Source: Albugo candida (Eukaryota > Oomycota > Peronosporomycetes > Albuginales). Taken from it: 64,000 bases of DNA. A model generated the notes under the pieces. The model was given only the letters and a program-made list of their open reading frames with translations. It was not told the DNA's origin and searched no databases. A program made the position numbers and the translations under genes. Positions 44,141 through 54,868 of this stretch are shown piece after piece; within the stretch, counting starts at the first letter, position 1; each line of letters starts with the position of its first letter. The stretch is from NCBI GenBank assembly GCA_040437565.1, contig JBDOQK010000023.1, positions 248,001-312,000 on the forward strand, read 5' to 3'.

Positions 44141-44962
44141 CTACGGAGGCAGAAACACCGTAGCAATATCCGTATTCGGACCTGAAAACTTAATGTCGAG
44201 TAAATCATGAGGTAAAAATGGGGGAGAAAAGCAGACGCGGTAATTTACAGTGCCATTTGGTGTTAGCGTCGTCCAAAGTTTGCAGAGAAGCTGGCCGCGA
44301 GTCAAGCTTAAGTCGATGGCAAAGCTACAAATAAGGGATAATAGCGTGTGCACATGGAGATGACATGTGATGGAATCTGTATGGTTCATATGGCTGCCAA
44401 TTTTTATGGAGTGACAATCGTAACCCCACGCAAACAGCAAAGCTGATGACCGGTTATGATTCATGAGGCTGTGACACAGACGAAAGACTTCCGTAGTGTC
44501 CTTAATGTTAGTGAACCAGTGGCTGCGTGAACGCTTTTTCGGTCGCTCTCGCCGGAAAATTTGGAAGCTGCGATAAGATAATGTCGCTGTCCAAATCACC
44601 AACTTGCTAGGGCCACAACGTCTACTTATCACGCACAACTCAATAATATACGCGGGATATTTTCATACAGTAAAACGCTCCTTTCTAATAAAAAGTTGAT
44701 GAATCGGACGTATGTATTTTTTAAGGCGAAATGGGAGACCGGGATGTCTTGTTGAAGCTGCTCAGCCAAAGATGGACCAGATAGCAAATTGGACACCGGT
44801 AATGTGTATCATACCTATCTCAAGTGCGGAATGTACAATTTGGTTTTCGCACCTTCCGATCTTTTTGCTGAGATCCACCTGGAATCGTACCAATTACAAA
44901 CTCACTCGGTAAAAATGTCGTGGTTTCGGTAGCGATTTTTTGTCAAAAAATCCAGACCTCAT
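44141..44962 (-). CDS. Unrecognised multi-exon protein
   Basis: The last exon (about 44610-44141) gives SYRSFQIFRRERPKKRSRS, SSALLFAWGYDCHSIKIG, SFAIDLSLTRGQLLCKLW and FSPPFLPHDLLDIKFSG. Upstream, an exon at about 44755-44640 reads LQQDIPVSHFALKNTYVRF and LLERSVLLYENIPRILL. A first exon with ATG at 44962 reads MRSGFFDKKSLPKPRHFYR. The splice between the last two pieces is not resolved. No signal peptide. I do not recognise the family. Confidence 0.45.
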
Positions 44963-45540
44963 TTCAAAAGTCGATGCTGCACGTGTACCTTCACTCTTTC
45001 GTGCCCATCTATCACTACCCTTTGGTCTCAACGTTTGATTTGGATGCGATCCTCAGACGAGCGTTTGTTGCCCAAGAGTAATCGCTTGTCTTTGCGACTA
45101 ACGATATATACTTCATGAGACAGCCTCTAGGAATACTTAAGGGCTGGACACGTAGTGGTTGATGATTGATGTGATTGCTCCACCATCTTTATCTTTATCC
45201 TCTTCCTCTTTTGAAGTCATTTATCGATCATATTCGACGCGGAAAAATGATATACAACAAAATATGACGTCTTACGCGTGATAGAATCAGCTGAGTCCAG
45301 CTTGGCGAGATGCATGTGCTTTGTAGATCATGATTACACAGTAACCTTCCCTTCATCACAATAGCATTGATCTATACGAGACATTCAAAGAAAGCGCCTA
45401 TCAATTCCAACGATATCGGTCGTTATGTAAAGTTGTTTTATTGGTCCAAAGTGCGCCGATATAGTCAATCGAATCGCTATTCTATTTTCTCGAATTTTCA
45501 TCGCCCTTTCCGATAAGATCGTGACACGAATTTATCTAAA
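44963..45540. other. Divergent promoter region
   Basis: About 580 bp between the starts of a minus-strand and a plus-strand gene. No coding frame seen. The segment just before 45541 is AT- and pyrimidine-rich, as usual before an oomycete start. Confidence 0.4.
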
Positions 45541-47073
45541 ATGGTGGCTTCTGTAAATGACGCGTTAAAAGGAGTAATATTCGAACGCGAACGTGCTTTA
45601 ATTGAGCTTCCTACCAATGTGCAGGAGGAAGCTAAATCGCTAGTTGCTTATTTCACCAGTCCGGAAGGAAAAACTGAATTGATCAAACATTGCGGTACTA
45701 AAAAGAGTAAAACTAACTCATTCCACACAATCAAAGGCTCTGCATTTCTGAGTGTCCTTGAAGCAAGCCTTAAGCGAGGCGCTGATACTGAACCGAAAAG
45801 TGAAACAAATGATGATTCAACTCCGACTCCGACTTCGACTTCGACTCCTGAAGAGATCAAACAGCTCGCATATGCGCTCGTTTTTTCGGGATTGATAACA
45901 CCTTATAAGGAAAACGAATCACCTATTGGGCCATTCTCATTTGATGCGGAGCTCTACATCATCGTAATCTCTTTTCCCGCAGAAAATGAGGAAAGCTTCT
46001 CGGTCTGGAGTCTGAAAGAAGGAGCAATACAAGCTGGATTCTTGAAGCGCAAAGGTAGCGGGATCTTTTCCAATCTCAGAGGAAGCAAGAAAGTGTATGG
46101 TATTATCAATGAAGCTCAGAAAGTATTGGCTCTTTTCGAGTCGGACCATGCGTTCAAAACTCAGTCAGTGATTCAACTTACTGCTGACAGTTGGGTCGAA
46201 TTCGATTCCACTATCGCGAATGCTATCAAAGTTCACAATAAAGATGGATCCGAAGTTTTGATTGCATCCAGCAAAGAAAAAGCTGAAGAGTGGTTGAATG
46301 CTTGCATCAATGCGGGTGCGCAGTATCGCGAAGCGTTTACGAAGAACATTGATGATGTCACCTCATTTTATGAATTGAGTGACTTCGATATGGAGCACAA
46401 AGAAGTATCGATGAGCACTTACAAGAGCAAAGTCCTGCTTATTGTGAATGTATCGAGTATGTGTGGATTGACACCCACGAACTATACCGATCTGGTCGCG
46501 CTCGATGAGAAGTATCGTGATCAAGGCTTGCAGATTCTAGCCTTTCCTTGCAACCAATTCGCCAACCAAGAGCCTGGAACGCACGAAGAAATTATGGAGT
46601 TTGTGAAGCAATACAAATGCGCGTTTCCATTTTTCGAAAAGGCTGACGTGAATGGCGCTAAAGCACGACCTGTTTTCATGTATTTGAAAGCGAAGCTTCC
46701 GGGCTCCTTTGGAAGTTTCGTCAAGTGGAACTTTACCAAATTCCTTGTCGATCGCGACGGGAAACCGCACAAGAGATACGCACCAAAGGACCCGCCTCTC
46801 TCTTTCGAGGATGAGATCAAAGAATTACTAGCAGCAAAGACCGAAGAAGCGGAGAAAGCAAACACAACAGCATCTGAGCCCGTTGTGAACGCAAACAAAG
46901 AAGTCAAAACGACAGAAGAACCAGAAAAAACGACGACAACGGAGGACATTGAAGCAGTCAAGTCAACAGAAATTAAAGAAAAGCAGCAAGAGTCCGCGGA
47001 ATCAACCACTGCCAACAAATCTGAAGCACAAGTTGATGCGCAAGTGAGTAAAGATGTTGAAGATCAAAAGTAA
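45541..47073 (+). CDS. DEP-PH-glutathione peroxidase fusion protein
   Basis: One frame, 510 residues. Residues about 28-125 resemble a DEP domain (AKSLVAYFTSPEG ... AFLSVLEASLKRG ... LAYALVFSGLITPY). Residues about 163-258 form a PH domain (IQAGFLKRKGSGIFSNLRG to the conserved Trp in AEEWLNACI). Residues about 275-430 are a complete glutathione peroxidase: peroxidatic Cys308 in NVSSMCGLTPTNY, Gln339 in FPCNQFANQEPG, and Trp396-Asn397 in VKWNFTKFLVDRDG. Cys360 is placed like the resolving Cys of plant-type, thioredoxin-dependent enzymes. The last 80 residues are a Glu/Lys/Thr-rich disordered tail. The peroxidase would be brought to membrane phosphoinositides by PH and DEP; this is inference. 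No signal peptide. The frame is continuous, so the fusion is not a splicing assumption. Confidence 0.9.
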   Translation: MVASVNDALKGVIFERERALIELPTNVQEEAKSLVAYFTSPEGKTELIKHCGTKKSKTNSFHTIKGSAFLSVLEASLKRGADTEPKSETNDDSTPTPTSTSTPEEIKQLAYALVFSGLITPYKENESPIGPFSFDAELYIIVISFPAENEESFSVWSLKEGAIQAGFLKRKGSGIFSNLRGSKKVYGIINEAQKVLALFESDHAFKTQSVIQLTADSWVEFDSTIANAIKVHNKDGSEVLIASSKEKAEEWLNACINAGAQYREAFTKNIDDVTSFYELSDFDMEHKEVSMSTYKSKVLLIVNVSSMCGLTPTNYTDLVALDEKYRDQGLQILAFPCNQFANQEPGTHEEIMEFVKQYKCAFPFFEKADVNGAKARPVFMYLKAKLPGSFGSFVKWNFTKFLVDRDGKPHKRYAPKDPPLSFEDEIKELLAAKTEEAEKANTTASEPVVNANKEVKTTEEPEKTTTTEDIEAVKSTEIKEKQQESAESTTANKSEAQVDAQVSKDVEDQK

Positions 47074-47239
47074 AAGTGTAGGCTCTGATCCTGATTTTTA
47101 ATGTCATGTTTTTACCCATTGATAACGCGTTAAGTTCTAAATCTATGCTCTATTGCAAATTTTGATTAGTTCAAAAATATAAAAATTCGCTGAATTCTGG
47201 TCCCACATTTGGACCGTGTCCCTGGAATGCGTTCGATTA

Positions 47240-48249
47240 TCACGTTGAACGTAGCACACTTCGATCAAATTTTGTGAATGAAACTTTTGGAAAGTGTAAA
47301 AGACATCGCGACTGTAATTTTGCGAAGCGAGGACATCCGCTGATTAGACATCTGCGTGGGAAGAGCAGGACTGAGTTCAATGTGTCCGTGTTGAGATGGG
47401 TCGCCAGCACGAGTGTATCGATAGACTTCGTGGGTGAATATTCCTTAGCGTTCATTTCACACACATTCGGACTCATTCTAGTGACTGTAGTTGGATAAGA
47501 ATGGCTCATAGGAATTTTTTGATCGACTGAAATTGAGTTGCTGTGAAGTGCAGAGATCGACGGCACAGATCGAAATGCTGATGCTCGTTCTTGTACCTTC
47601 ATTTTATGCTTGACGCAGTACCCTCCTCGAACAGCGCGACGATTACATGCGACGAATGCACAACTAGAACTTCCTCCATGACCCTGGCAATAGCTGTTGG
47701 GTAAGGCGCGTTTCTCACAATCTGATACTTGACATCGCCGGAATCCTCCATGACCGACACAAAGCCCATTGAATTGAACTACTTTTTGGCAATTCAAATA
47801 TCGGCATCGTTTTCCTCCGCCTACGAGAACCAGATGTAAGTTTTTCTTGAATGGTAGCTATTCAGACCGGAAAACTTACCATGAGAGATACAAGCCCCAC
47901 CACTTTGAGCTCGCTTTGTGCATCCTTGATATCCGCATTTCTTTCCTCCTCCATGTATCCAGCAATAGCCACCCGTTTGAGCGCTTTTAGTACATCCAAT
48001 ACTCTGGCATCGCTTCCCACCACCGTGAGCCACACAGAAGCCTCTACTAACAACGCTTGTAGTGCATCCGTCGATCCCACATTTCTTCCCACCACCATGC
48101 GAGATACAAAATCCACCAGGTTTTGCGGTCTTATTGCAATCCGGAAAGCCGCATAGTCTTGTCGATCCGACTCGTTTATGAATCGGGTAAAGTTTATCCA
48201 ATTGAGACGAAGAAGTTCGTTTAAGCTGTTCTGGATTACAAAAATTCAT
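47240..48249 (-). CDS. HGGG-type zinc-finger protein with about seven fingers
   Basis: Exons 48249-47880 and 47820-47240 are joined by a 59-nt intron that splits a codon inside a finger and restores the HGGG motif (CISHG / GGKRC). From the N-terminus: CGFPDCNK..FCISHGGG, CGIDGCTT..FCVAHGGG, CQSIGCTK..YCWIHGGG, CGYQGCTK..ACISHGGG, CRYLNCQK..LCVGHGGF, CQVSDCEK..YCQGHGGS and CAFVACNR..YCVKH. A Ser/Thr-rich spacer follows, and one last divergent C-x4-C unit (CLISGCPR..CLLH) sits near the C-terminus. I start at the ATG at 48249; an in-frame upstream Met at 48297 exists. This is the WRKY19-like finger of oomycetes; the role is presumed nuclear. Confidence 0.8.
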
Positions 48250-48299
48250 ATAAATGAAAACAATATCGTAATTGATTGTACACAACGCACGTACCATTA

Positions 48300-49513
48300 G
48301 TTAACACTGCTGGCATAACTAGTGCTAAAGTTGAATTATGAAAAGAAGGAGAATGTGCTTACTGTAGTACACGCTGCAATATTTGTAATTTGTCAAGGTG
48401 TAATCAAATTCCCAGAGAGGAGAGAAAGGACCATTCATTAGCAAAATGCAAGCAGTTTGATACAAAAAAGTTCGCATGGAAAAAGTTTGAAAAAAGGGCA
48501 CTGCAAAGGTGACAGTTGCATGCACATAAATTCAATAGAAAAAACTGAATCAGTTGGTCGCAAGATTGTGCTTAATCGTCGTGATACTGCATGTTTACAC
48601 ACACATTATACACCGTGTACACCACCGCGTAACCTCATACATATCAATATTTCGTGATCAGCAAAGTATATTACCCAGTTTTGTAGCCTCTTTTACAGTA
48701 AAAGAACGACCGAGTTGGTAGCAAACTTACATTCCAGGAAGGTGCACCTGTGTGTTCTGTGAATATTTCTGAAATTTTCAGTGCAAAGAAGTGATGCGCT
48801 TTTTGACCTTCCTTTAGTAAGAAAATTTCACGTCTTATAATCTGTGCCTTGAATCAGAATTTATAATTTTGAGAATTCGTCGAACCTCGGAGAAATTCGA
48901 GTACGTACTACATTAAGGGTTTCAGATCGTACTGATAGGAGTCTCTCCCTACGTGCGCAAGTAAAGAATGTAATAGAATTCACACTCGAAGGAATATCGT
49001 ACGTGTATTTTCGTCAAGTATAAAGGATCGAGTACTTGGCAGTGTCTTCTCAGACGATTGCCGCAATTGGTTAGCACGTTTTCAGCACACATTACAGTCA
49101 TCTATTCTGTCGACCACAAACACCTCGTTTTCCCCTCATAAAGAATCGCATCAGTACGTCTGTTCTTAGACGTTGGAATGTGTGACGATACTCAATCTGG
49201 CGGTACTTGGTGAAGATTTGGATCGAACAAGAAATGATGGTAGGGATACGTCGAGCGGTACATAATTGAGAAGCCATCAATAGCGCCAGGTCACATTTTA
49301 TTACCATCAGACACAATTCAGAATCTGCTTTCTTCGAAGAGCCAAATAGATTAAAATTACATGGTCTACTGCAATACTAAGCAAGCGCTTTTCATCTAGT
49401 GCACACCTTTCTGGGACACTTTTCCATGGAATGTGCAGCACGAGTCAGGTCATTGTCACTCGATCTGGCTCAGTAAGCATTAATACCTAATGTCTTCAGT
49501 GAGATTCTCCATC
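48300..49513. other. Intergenic
   Basis: About 1.2 kb between divergent genes, AT-rich, no convincing gene. A 72-residue minus-strand frame (49316-49098, CLMVIKCDLALLMASQLCTA) recurs in the duplicated flank at 50649-50431 and has no recognisable motif. Confidence 0.4.
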
Positions 49514-51617
49514 ATGGCCCCAAGGGCAAAACAATCTATTTGTTCCGGAAAAAAAGGTATGTGATACGGCCACACATTTTTTAGTTATCTCCGCTGACGC
49601 CGTCTACCTAGTGATTTTTCTGGGCTCAAATGACGTCGGTAAAACAAGCTTGTTGATCAGTATGATCACTGAGCAACATGTGAATGAGTTGAGCCATCCG
49701 CACGCATTACATGGAGGTACCCACTATACACTTTGTATCGGCAAAGTCTCAGAGCATTTTTTGAATGTAGTTGATTTTATATCCAAGATGTCGGACTCCG
49801 AGAGCATACAGAAAGCACCGACAAAGATACAATTGTGGGACACAGCTGAACAAGATCGCTATTCATGTGGACTTGCCCGATCCTATACTCGAAATGCTAG
49901 TGGCGCATTCCTAGTATACGATGTTGCAAATGTCGACTCGATGCGCGATGTTCTCGAATGGGCTCAAAAACTCGCGGATTTATATGAGGGAAAAGAATTC
50001 TCACTCGTGCTCATCGCCAATAAAATTGACGCTCCAATCCATCGACAAGTGTACAGTAGAAAAGAAGGGGTCACGATTGCTCATATGCTGAACGCAAAGT
50101 TTCATGAATGCTCAGCCCGATCGAATTGGAACGTGCAACAAGCATTTCAAACCTTAGCTGACGAGCTTGAAGCTCCTACCCGATGGAGCGGGCCGAGACA
50201 GGAAAATCTATTGCATATATGGAACGATAAGAAGACCTTTATCCGTATACATCGACCATTGGCAGCAATCTCACCGCCGGATCANNNNNNNNNNNNNNNN
50301 NNNNNNNNNNNNNNNNNNNNNNNNNNNNNNNNNNNNNNNNNNNNNNNNNNNNNNNNNNNNNNNNNNNNNNNNNNNNNNNNNNNNAGACGATTGCCGCAAT
50401 TGGTTAGCACGTTTTCAGCACACATTACAGTCATCTATTCTGTCGACCACAAACACCTCGTTTTCCCCTCATAAAGAATCGCATCAGTACGTCTGTTCTT
50501 AGACGTTGGAATGTGTGACGATACTCAATCTGGCGGTACTTGGTGAAGATTTGGATCGAACAAGAAATGATGGTAGGGATACGTCGAGCGGTACATAATT
50601 GAGAAGCCATCAATAGCGCCAGGTCACATTTTATTACCATCAGACACAATTCAGAATCTGCTTTCTTCGAAGAGCCAAATAGATTAAAATTACATGGTCT
50701 ACTGCAATACTAAGCAAGCGCTTTTCATCTAGTGCACACCTTTCTGGGACACTTTTCCATGGAATGTGCAGCACGAGTCAGGTCATTGTCACTCGATCTG
50801 GCTCAGTAAGCATTAATACCTAATGTCTTCAGTGAGATTCTCCATCATGGCCCCAAGGGCAAAACAATCTATTTGTTCCGGAAAAAAAGGTATGTGATAC
50901 GGCCACACATTTTTTAGTTATCTCCGCTGACGCCGTCTACCTAGTGATTTTTCTGGGCTCAAATGACGTCGGTAAAACAAGCTTGTTGATCAGTATGATC
51001 ACTGAGCAACATGTGAATGAGTTGAGCCATCCGCACGCATTACATGGAGGTACCCACTATACACTTTGTATCGGCAAAGTCTCAGAGCATTTTTTGAATG
51101 TAGTTGATTTTATATCCAAGATGTCGGACTCCGAGAGCATACAGAAAGCACCGACAAAGATACAATTGTGGGACACAGCTGAACAAGATCGCTATTCATG
51201 TGGACTTGCCCGATCCTATACTCGAAATGCTAGTGGCGCATTCCTAGTATACGATGTTGCAAATGTCGACTCGATGCGCGATGTTCTCGAATGGGCTCAA
51301 AAACTCGCGGATTTATATGAGGGAAAAGAATTCTCACTCGTGCTCATCGCCAATAAAATTGACGCTCCAATCCATCGACAAGTGTACAGTAGAAAAGAAG
51401 GGGTCACGATTGCTCATATGCTGAACGCAAAGTTTCATGAATGCTCAGCCCGATCGAATTGGAACGTGCAACAAGCATTTCAAACCTTAGCTGACGAGCT
51501 TGAAGCTCCTACCCGATGGAGCGGGCCGAGACAGGAAAATCTATTGCATATATGGAACGATAAGAAGACCTTTATCCGTATACATCGACCATTGGCAGCA
51601 ATCTCACCGCCGGATCA
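49052..51617. repeat. Duplicated flank around a gap, 1233 bp x 2
   Basis: 49052-50284 and 50385-51617 are the same on both sides of the N run 50285-50384. Each contains the start and most of the Ras-like GTPase gene; in the left copy (49514-50284) the gene runs into the gap. Read as one locus, not as a tandem gene pair. Confidence 0.9.
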
Positions 51618-51780
51618 ACGTTGTGATCTCCGAATAAATAAATACAGTCAGAAAAGATCTCCGCATACTTTCGATATTCAGCCACACTACTTATATGGAT
51701 TTCCATGGAGCTTCATCTACAAGAAATTCGACCTTATGTTCAAAATTGTCTCAGCATTCCGGCCCGTCTGCAATCGTTAA
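50847..51780 (+). CDS. Ras-superfamily small GTPase, Spg1/Tem1- or Rab-like, altered switch II
   Basis: Exon 1 is 50847-50889 (MAPRAKQSICSGKK). A 55-nt intron joins it to 50945-51780 in phase 1, giving VIFLGSNDVGKTSLLISM with the P-loop GSNDVGKT. G4 is ANKID and G5 is CSARS, both intact. The G3 motif reads WDTAEQDRY, so the Gly of DTAGQE is Glu. The region between switch I and G3 is about 20 residues longer than in typical Rabs (HFLNVVDFISKMSDSESIQ). The C-terminus SAFRPVCNR is not a canonical prenylation motif, and a further exon cannot be excluded: another frame at 51700-51830 is protein-like. The same gene is also present truncated at 49514-50284 in the duplicated flank. Confidence 0.75.
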
Positions 51781-51945
51781 CGAAATCGCATTCAATATGG
51801 ACGCATGCATACGAAGAAAATACGGCTTGCAAGTAGAGAAACTTTTGATTGAAGATGTAATATATGACCAGTTTTATACTTGACGACGTTCTGTCAGTTG
51901 TTCTCAAGTCAAACACACTGATTATATTTCAAATACAAATGATAT

Positions 51946-52986
51946 TCATGTCCGAATTTTAGCACCAACCAGAGGAATGTGGCTAATCATGTAAACCATC
52001 GAGTTTCGTGCACCACTATACACTCCATACGTGACATACTTTATGCTGCGCATGGTGATACTGTGGACGGCTGAGACCGCATCGACTCCGACTCCAACAG
52101 CTCCGGATGCAGACGAGGTGGCGCGTTTCGCTGATTCTGATATCACATGCACGGCCTTGTTTTTCTTCTTTATAATGAAAAGTTCTCCTTTCAGAATTTT
52201 GGTGATCACCGCACTGATCATTTCGTCTACTTTATCATCCAGCCGTTCCAGTCGAGGAACAATGCTTTTCTCATCGATATCGTACAATGACTTCTTTGCC
52301 ACCTTGAGGACAATTGTATTTGCAATCGATTCATTCACTCGTGCCATGTACGCAATCAACGGAAAGCTCGTCGTGTAGGCATAAATCCTCTTGGTGAAGT
52401 CGTAGTAATACGAGATTCGCGCAAAAAATGGTCGATGTGGGTAATGGAGCGCCATAGCGGTCTTGGGATCACCCATCAAGGCAGCAGCTGCTTCGCCTTG
52501 TATACGAGCAGCCGGTTCGCCTGCATACTTTTGCGTCCTTGTTTTACTCGTCCATATCGCTTCGAATTGAATGGTAACGATTCCATCAAGGTCGGGGGTC
52601 TCTACCTCGAGTACTTTTGGTGAGAATTGAATCAGCAATAGATCATTGATTTTGATTTTGTACGATCCCAGAACCTCCTCATTTGCATTGATCACGTTGA
52701 ATGTAGCGATATGATTCATATCCGTGACATCACTATGCGTGATAAAAACCTTGTAAGAAGAAGAAGAGAAGCCCGGAAACTTACAAATTGAGTATATCCG
52801 AGCTCGGAAGAGAATCCGACATTCTACCAGTAAGTAATCGATCGTCAATGCCAACTTGGACGGCCAATGGCTGCTTTTTGGTCCCACTACTTGTCAGCCC
52901 AAGCACTTTATACAAGTGAGCTTATGCTTGCATCCTGCCAATATAAACACGACGATACCTTTAATCCCGAGATTCCCAGTCGACAT
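51946..52986 (-). CDS. C2-domain protein
   Basis: The main frame ends at 51946. It contains a C2-like beta sandwich (SYKVFITHSDVTDMNHIATF, EEVLGSYKIKINDLL, GIVTIQFEAIW), then a helical region with basic patches and a Ser/Ala/Val/Gly-rich C-terminus. The ATG at 52986 opens GNLGIKGIVVFILAGCKHK, which looks like the first strand of the C2 domain, and LAVQVGIDDRLLTGRM continues it, so the gene starts there. One or two very short introns between 52900 and 52740 are needed and not placed exactly. C2 domains bind phospholipids, often with calcium; the ligand Asp residues cannot be judged here. Confidence 0.55.
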
Positions 52987-53081
52987 GATCAATTTGACTC
53001 AAATAGCGATTCGAATTGTGGCAACTGAGTCGAAAGAAAGAATATAAATGAGAAAGGTGGTTTACGATATTGACAGTTAAT

Positions 53082-53304
53082 TCATAGATGATACCGTTGA
53101 AGCGCATTAGCATTCCGAACAAACTCTGCAATCGCTTCCTTTGACTTGCTGCAGACCTCATGAGCCCACCCATAAGCCACATAATTTGATACTGCATCGT
53201 CTCCACCCATGAACAGCGTTCATTCATTAGTAGCTCCTTTGAACGCCAAACACGTCGGTGATCGAGTTTGAGCTCATCTTTGTTACGCACCAATCAAATA
53301 TCAT
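53082..53304 (-). CDS. Very small gene, head to head with coproporphyrinogen oxidase
   Basis: The 3' part is convincing: GGDDAVSNYVAYGWAHEVCS, then KEAIAEFVRNANALQRYHL with the stop at 53082-53084. Upstream another frame begins with ATG at 53304 (MIFDWCVTK) or 53277 (MSSNSITDVFGVQRSY). The two frames differ by one base, so a small intron or a base error lies between; CTACTAAT, a good branch-site sequence, is present in the interval. The product would be about 50-65 residues. The ATG at 53304 is only 18 bp from the CPOX ATG on the other strand. No family recognised. Confidence 0.4.
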
Positions 53305-53322
53305 TCCATTTCTGAGACAAAT

Positions 53323-54604
53323 ATGCGCTTCCAAGCCCTTTTACGAGCAAATTGGAAGGCAACTGGACTGCTTCCCGTAGGATATGCTTCCATTTACGAT
53401 TCTCGCGACGCAATATTGACCGAGTCTCATAAACGTGCTTCGATATCAGCAGAGGATTTTCTGTATAAAAACCTATCGAGCGATGATACTCCACGAAATA
53501 GCGTGGAATTTGATAAAAATGCTCCCATGCGAAATCGGATGGAAGCGTTAATTTCACGAGTCCAGCAAGAAATATGTAAAGGAATTGAGGAGATTGACGG
53601 TGATGTATTTCGCATGGATGAATGGGCACGAGAGGGTCACGGTGGAGGTGGGAAGACTTGCATTCTGCAAGATGGAAATGTCTTTGAAAAAGCAGGAGTT
53701 GGAATCTCCATTGTTCATGGAATTCTTCCTCCAGCTGCGATGCAGCAGATGAAACAGCGTGGAAAAATTCTGGAAGAGACGAAATCGCTTCCATTTTACG
53801 CGTGTGGTATCAGCCTGGTGATTCATCCTCACAATCCGATGGCACCGACAATTCATTCAAATTATCGATACTTTGAAGTCGAGACCGGACAAGTCGATGA
53901 GCTTGGAAAGCCAAAAATTCTCTCATGGTTTGGTGGAGGAACAGATTTGACACCGAGTTATATCTTTGATCAAGATGCTCGACATTTCCATGCTGTGTAC
54001 AAGGTGAAGCTGGATCAGATCGATACAAAACTCTATCCAAAAATGAAAAAAGATTGCGATACTTATTTTTTTATTCCGCATCGCCAAGAAGGAAGAGGAA
54101 TTGGTGGTATTTTTTTTGATGATTTCGAGGAGAATAAGGAGCAAACGTTCCAAATGGTGCGAGCATGCGCGAATTCAGTGTTGGATTCCTACGTTCCTAT
54201 TTTACAGCGGAGAATCACAATGCCATTTTCAAAAAAGCAGAAAGAATGGCAACAGCTCCGTCGTGGGCGGTATGTGGAGTTTAATATCATGTACGATCGT
54301 GGAACAAAGTTTGGCCTCTGCACACCAGGAGCCCGTACAGAATCGATTCTGATGTCGCTACCGCTAACGGCTCGATGGGAATACATGAACCAGGTACTCC
54401 ATTCCATTCCCACATCATTCATTCAATTAACCTCGTGATTCTACGTAGCCACATCCGGGATCCTGGGAAGCTGAAACACTTGAGATTTTGAAGAAACCAG
54501 TCGACTGGATGGAAGTAACTTTGATGGATTTGGATAAGCTCTCCAACGGTCAATTACTCGCAGAAATCGCGAGGCGTTCAAAAGAAGAGCTTCATGGGAA
54601 ATAG
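53323..54604 (+). CDS. CPOX: Coproporphyrinogen III oxidase, oxygen-dependent
   Basis: Converts coproporphyrinogen III to protoporphyrinogen IX in heme synthesis. Exons 53323-54393 and 54449-54604 are joined by a 55-nt intron in phase 0 (YMNQ to PHPGSWEAE), giving 408 residues. Family blocks are all present: GGGGKTCILQDGNVFEKAGV, HSNYRYFEVE, WFGGGTDLTPSYIFDQD, EGRGIGGIFFDDF and RRGRYVEFNIMYDRGTKFGL. The N-terminal 60 residues (MRFQALLRANWKATGLLP) could be a mitochondrial presequence. The C-terminus extends about 25 residues past the usual KPVDW end. Possession of this enzyme shows the organism keeps at least a late step of heme synthesis. Confidence 0.96.
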
Positions 54605-54868
54605 TTGGAGTCGGTGTAGTGTGCATCAACCAAATAAATGAGCAAAGCAGCTCAGCAAATGTCACATTTTGAATGTCCTGTAAGTCACTTCCTGCAGTGA
54701 CAACCTGCTTACGATTCTCTGGCAAATATGCATAATATGGACAGAAGCATGCGTGACGCGTATGGACCATATCGGCTCTGCAATTTGAAAAAGAGTGCTC
54801 ACTTTAACACATAGAAGCGGATGCATTACATAGAGATGCTTCTAGCTTCTACCAACAAGATGATCGTG

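Noticed and set aside
46400-46520. Selenocysteine glutathione peroxidase
   Set aside because: The peroxidatic codon is TGT (Cys308), not TGA, and no SECIS-like need arises.
49514-51780. Tandem pair of identical Ras-like GTPase genes
   Set aside because: The two copies are the same sequence, and the left one ends exactly at an N run whose right side begins with the same flank. A contig overlap explains it better than a recent duplication.
54441-54770. 109-residue minus-strand frame at the CPOX 3' end
   Set aside because: It overlaps the verified second exon of CPOX on the other strand and has no motif.
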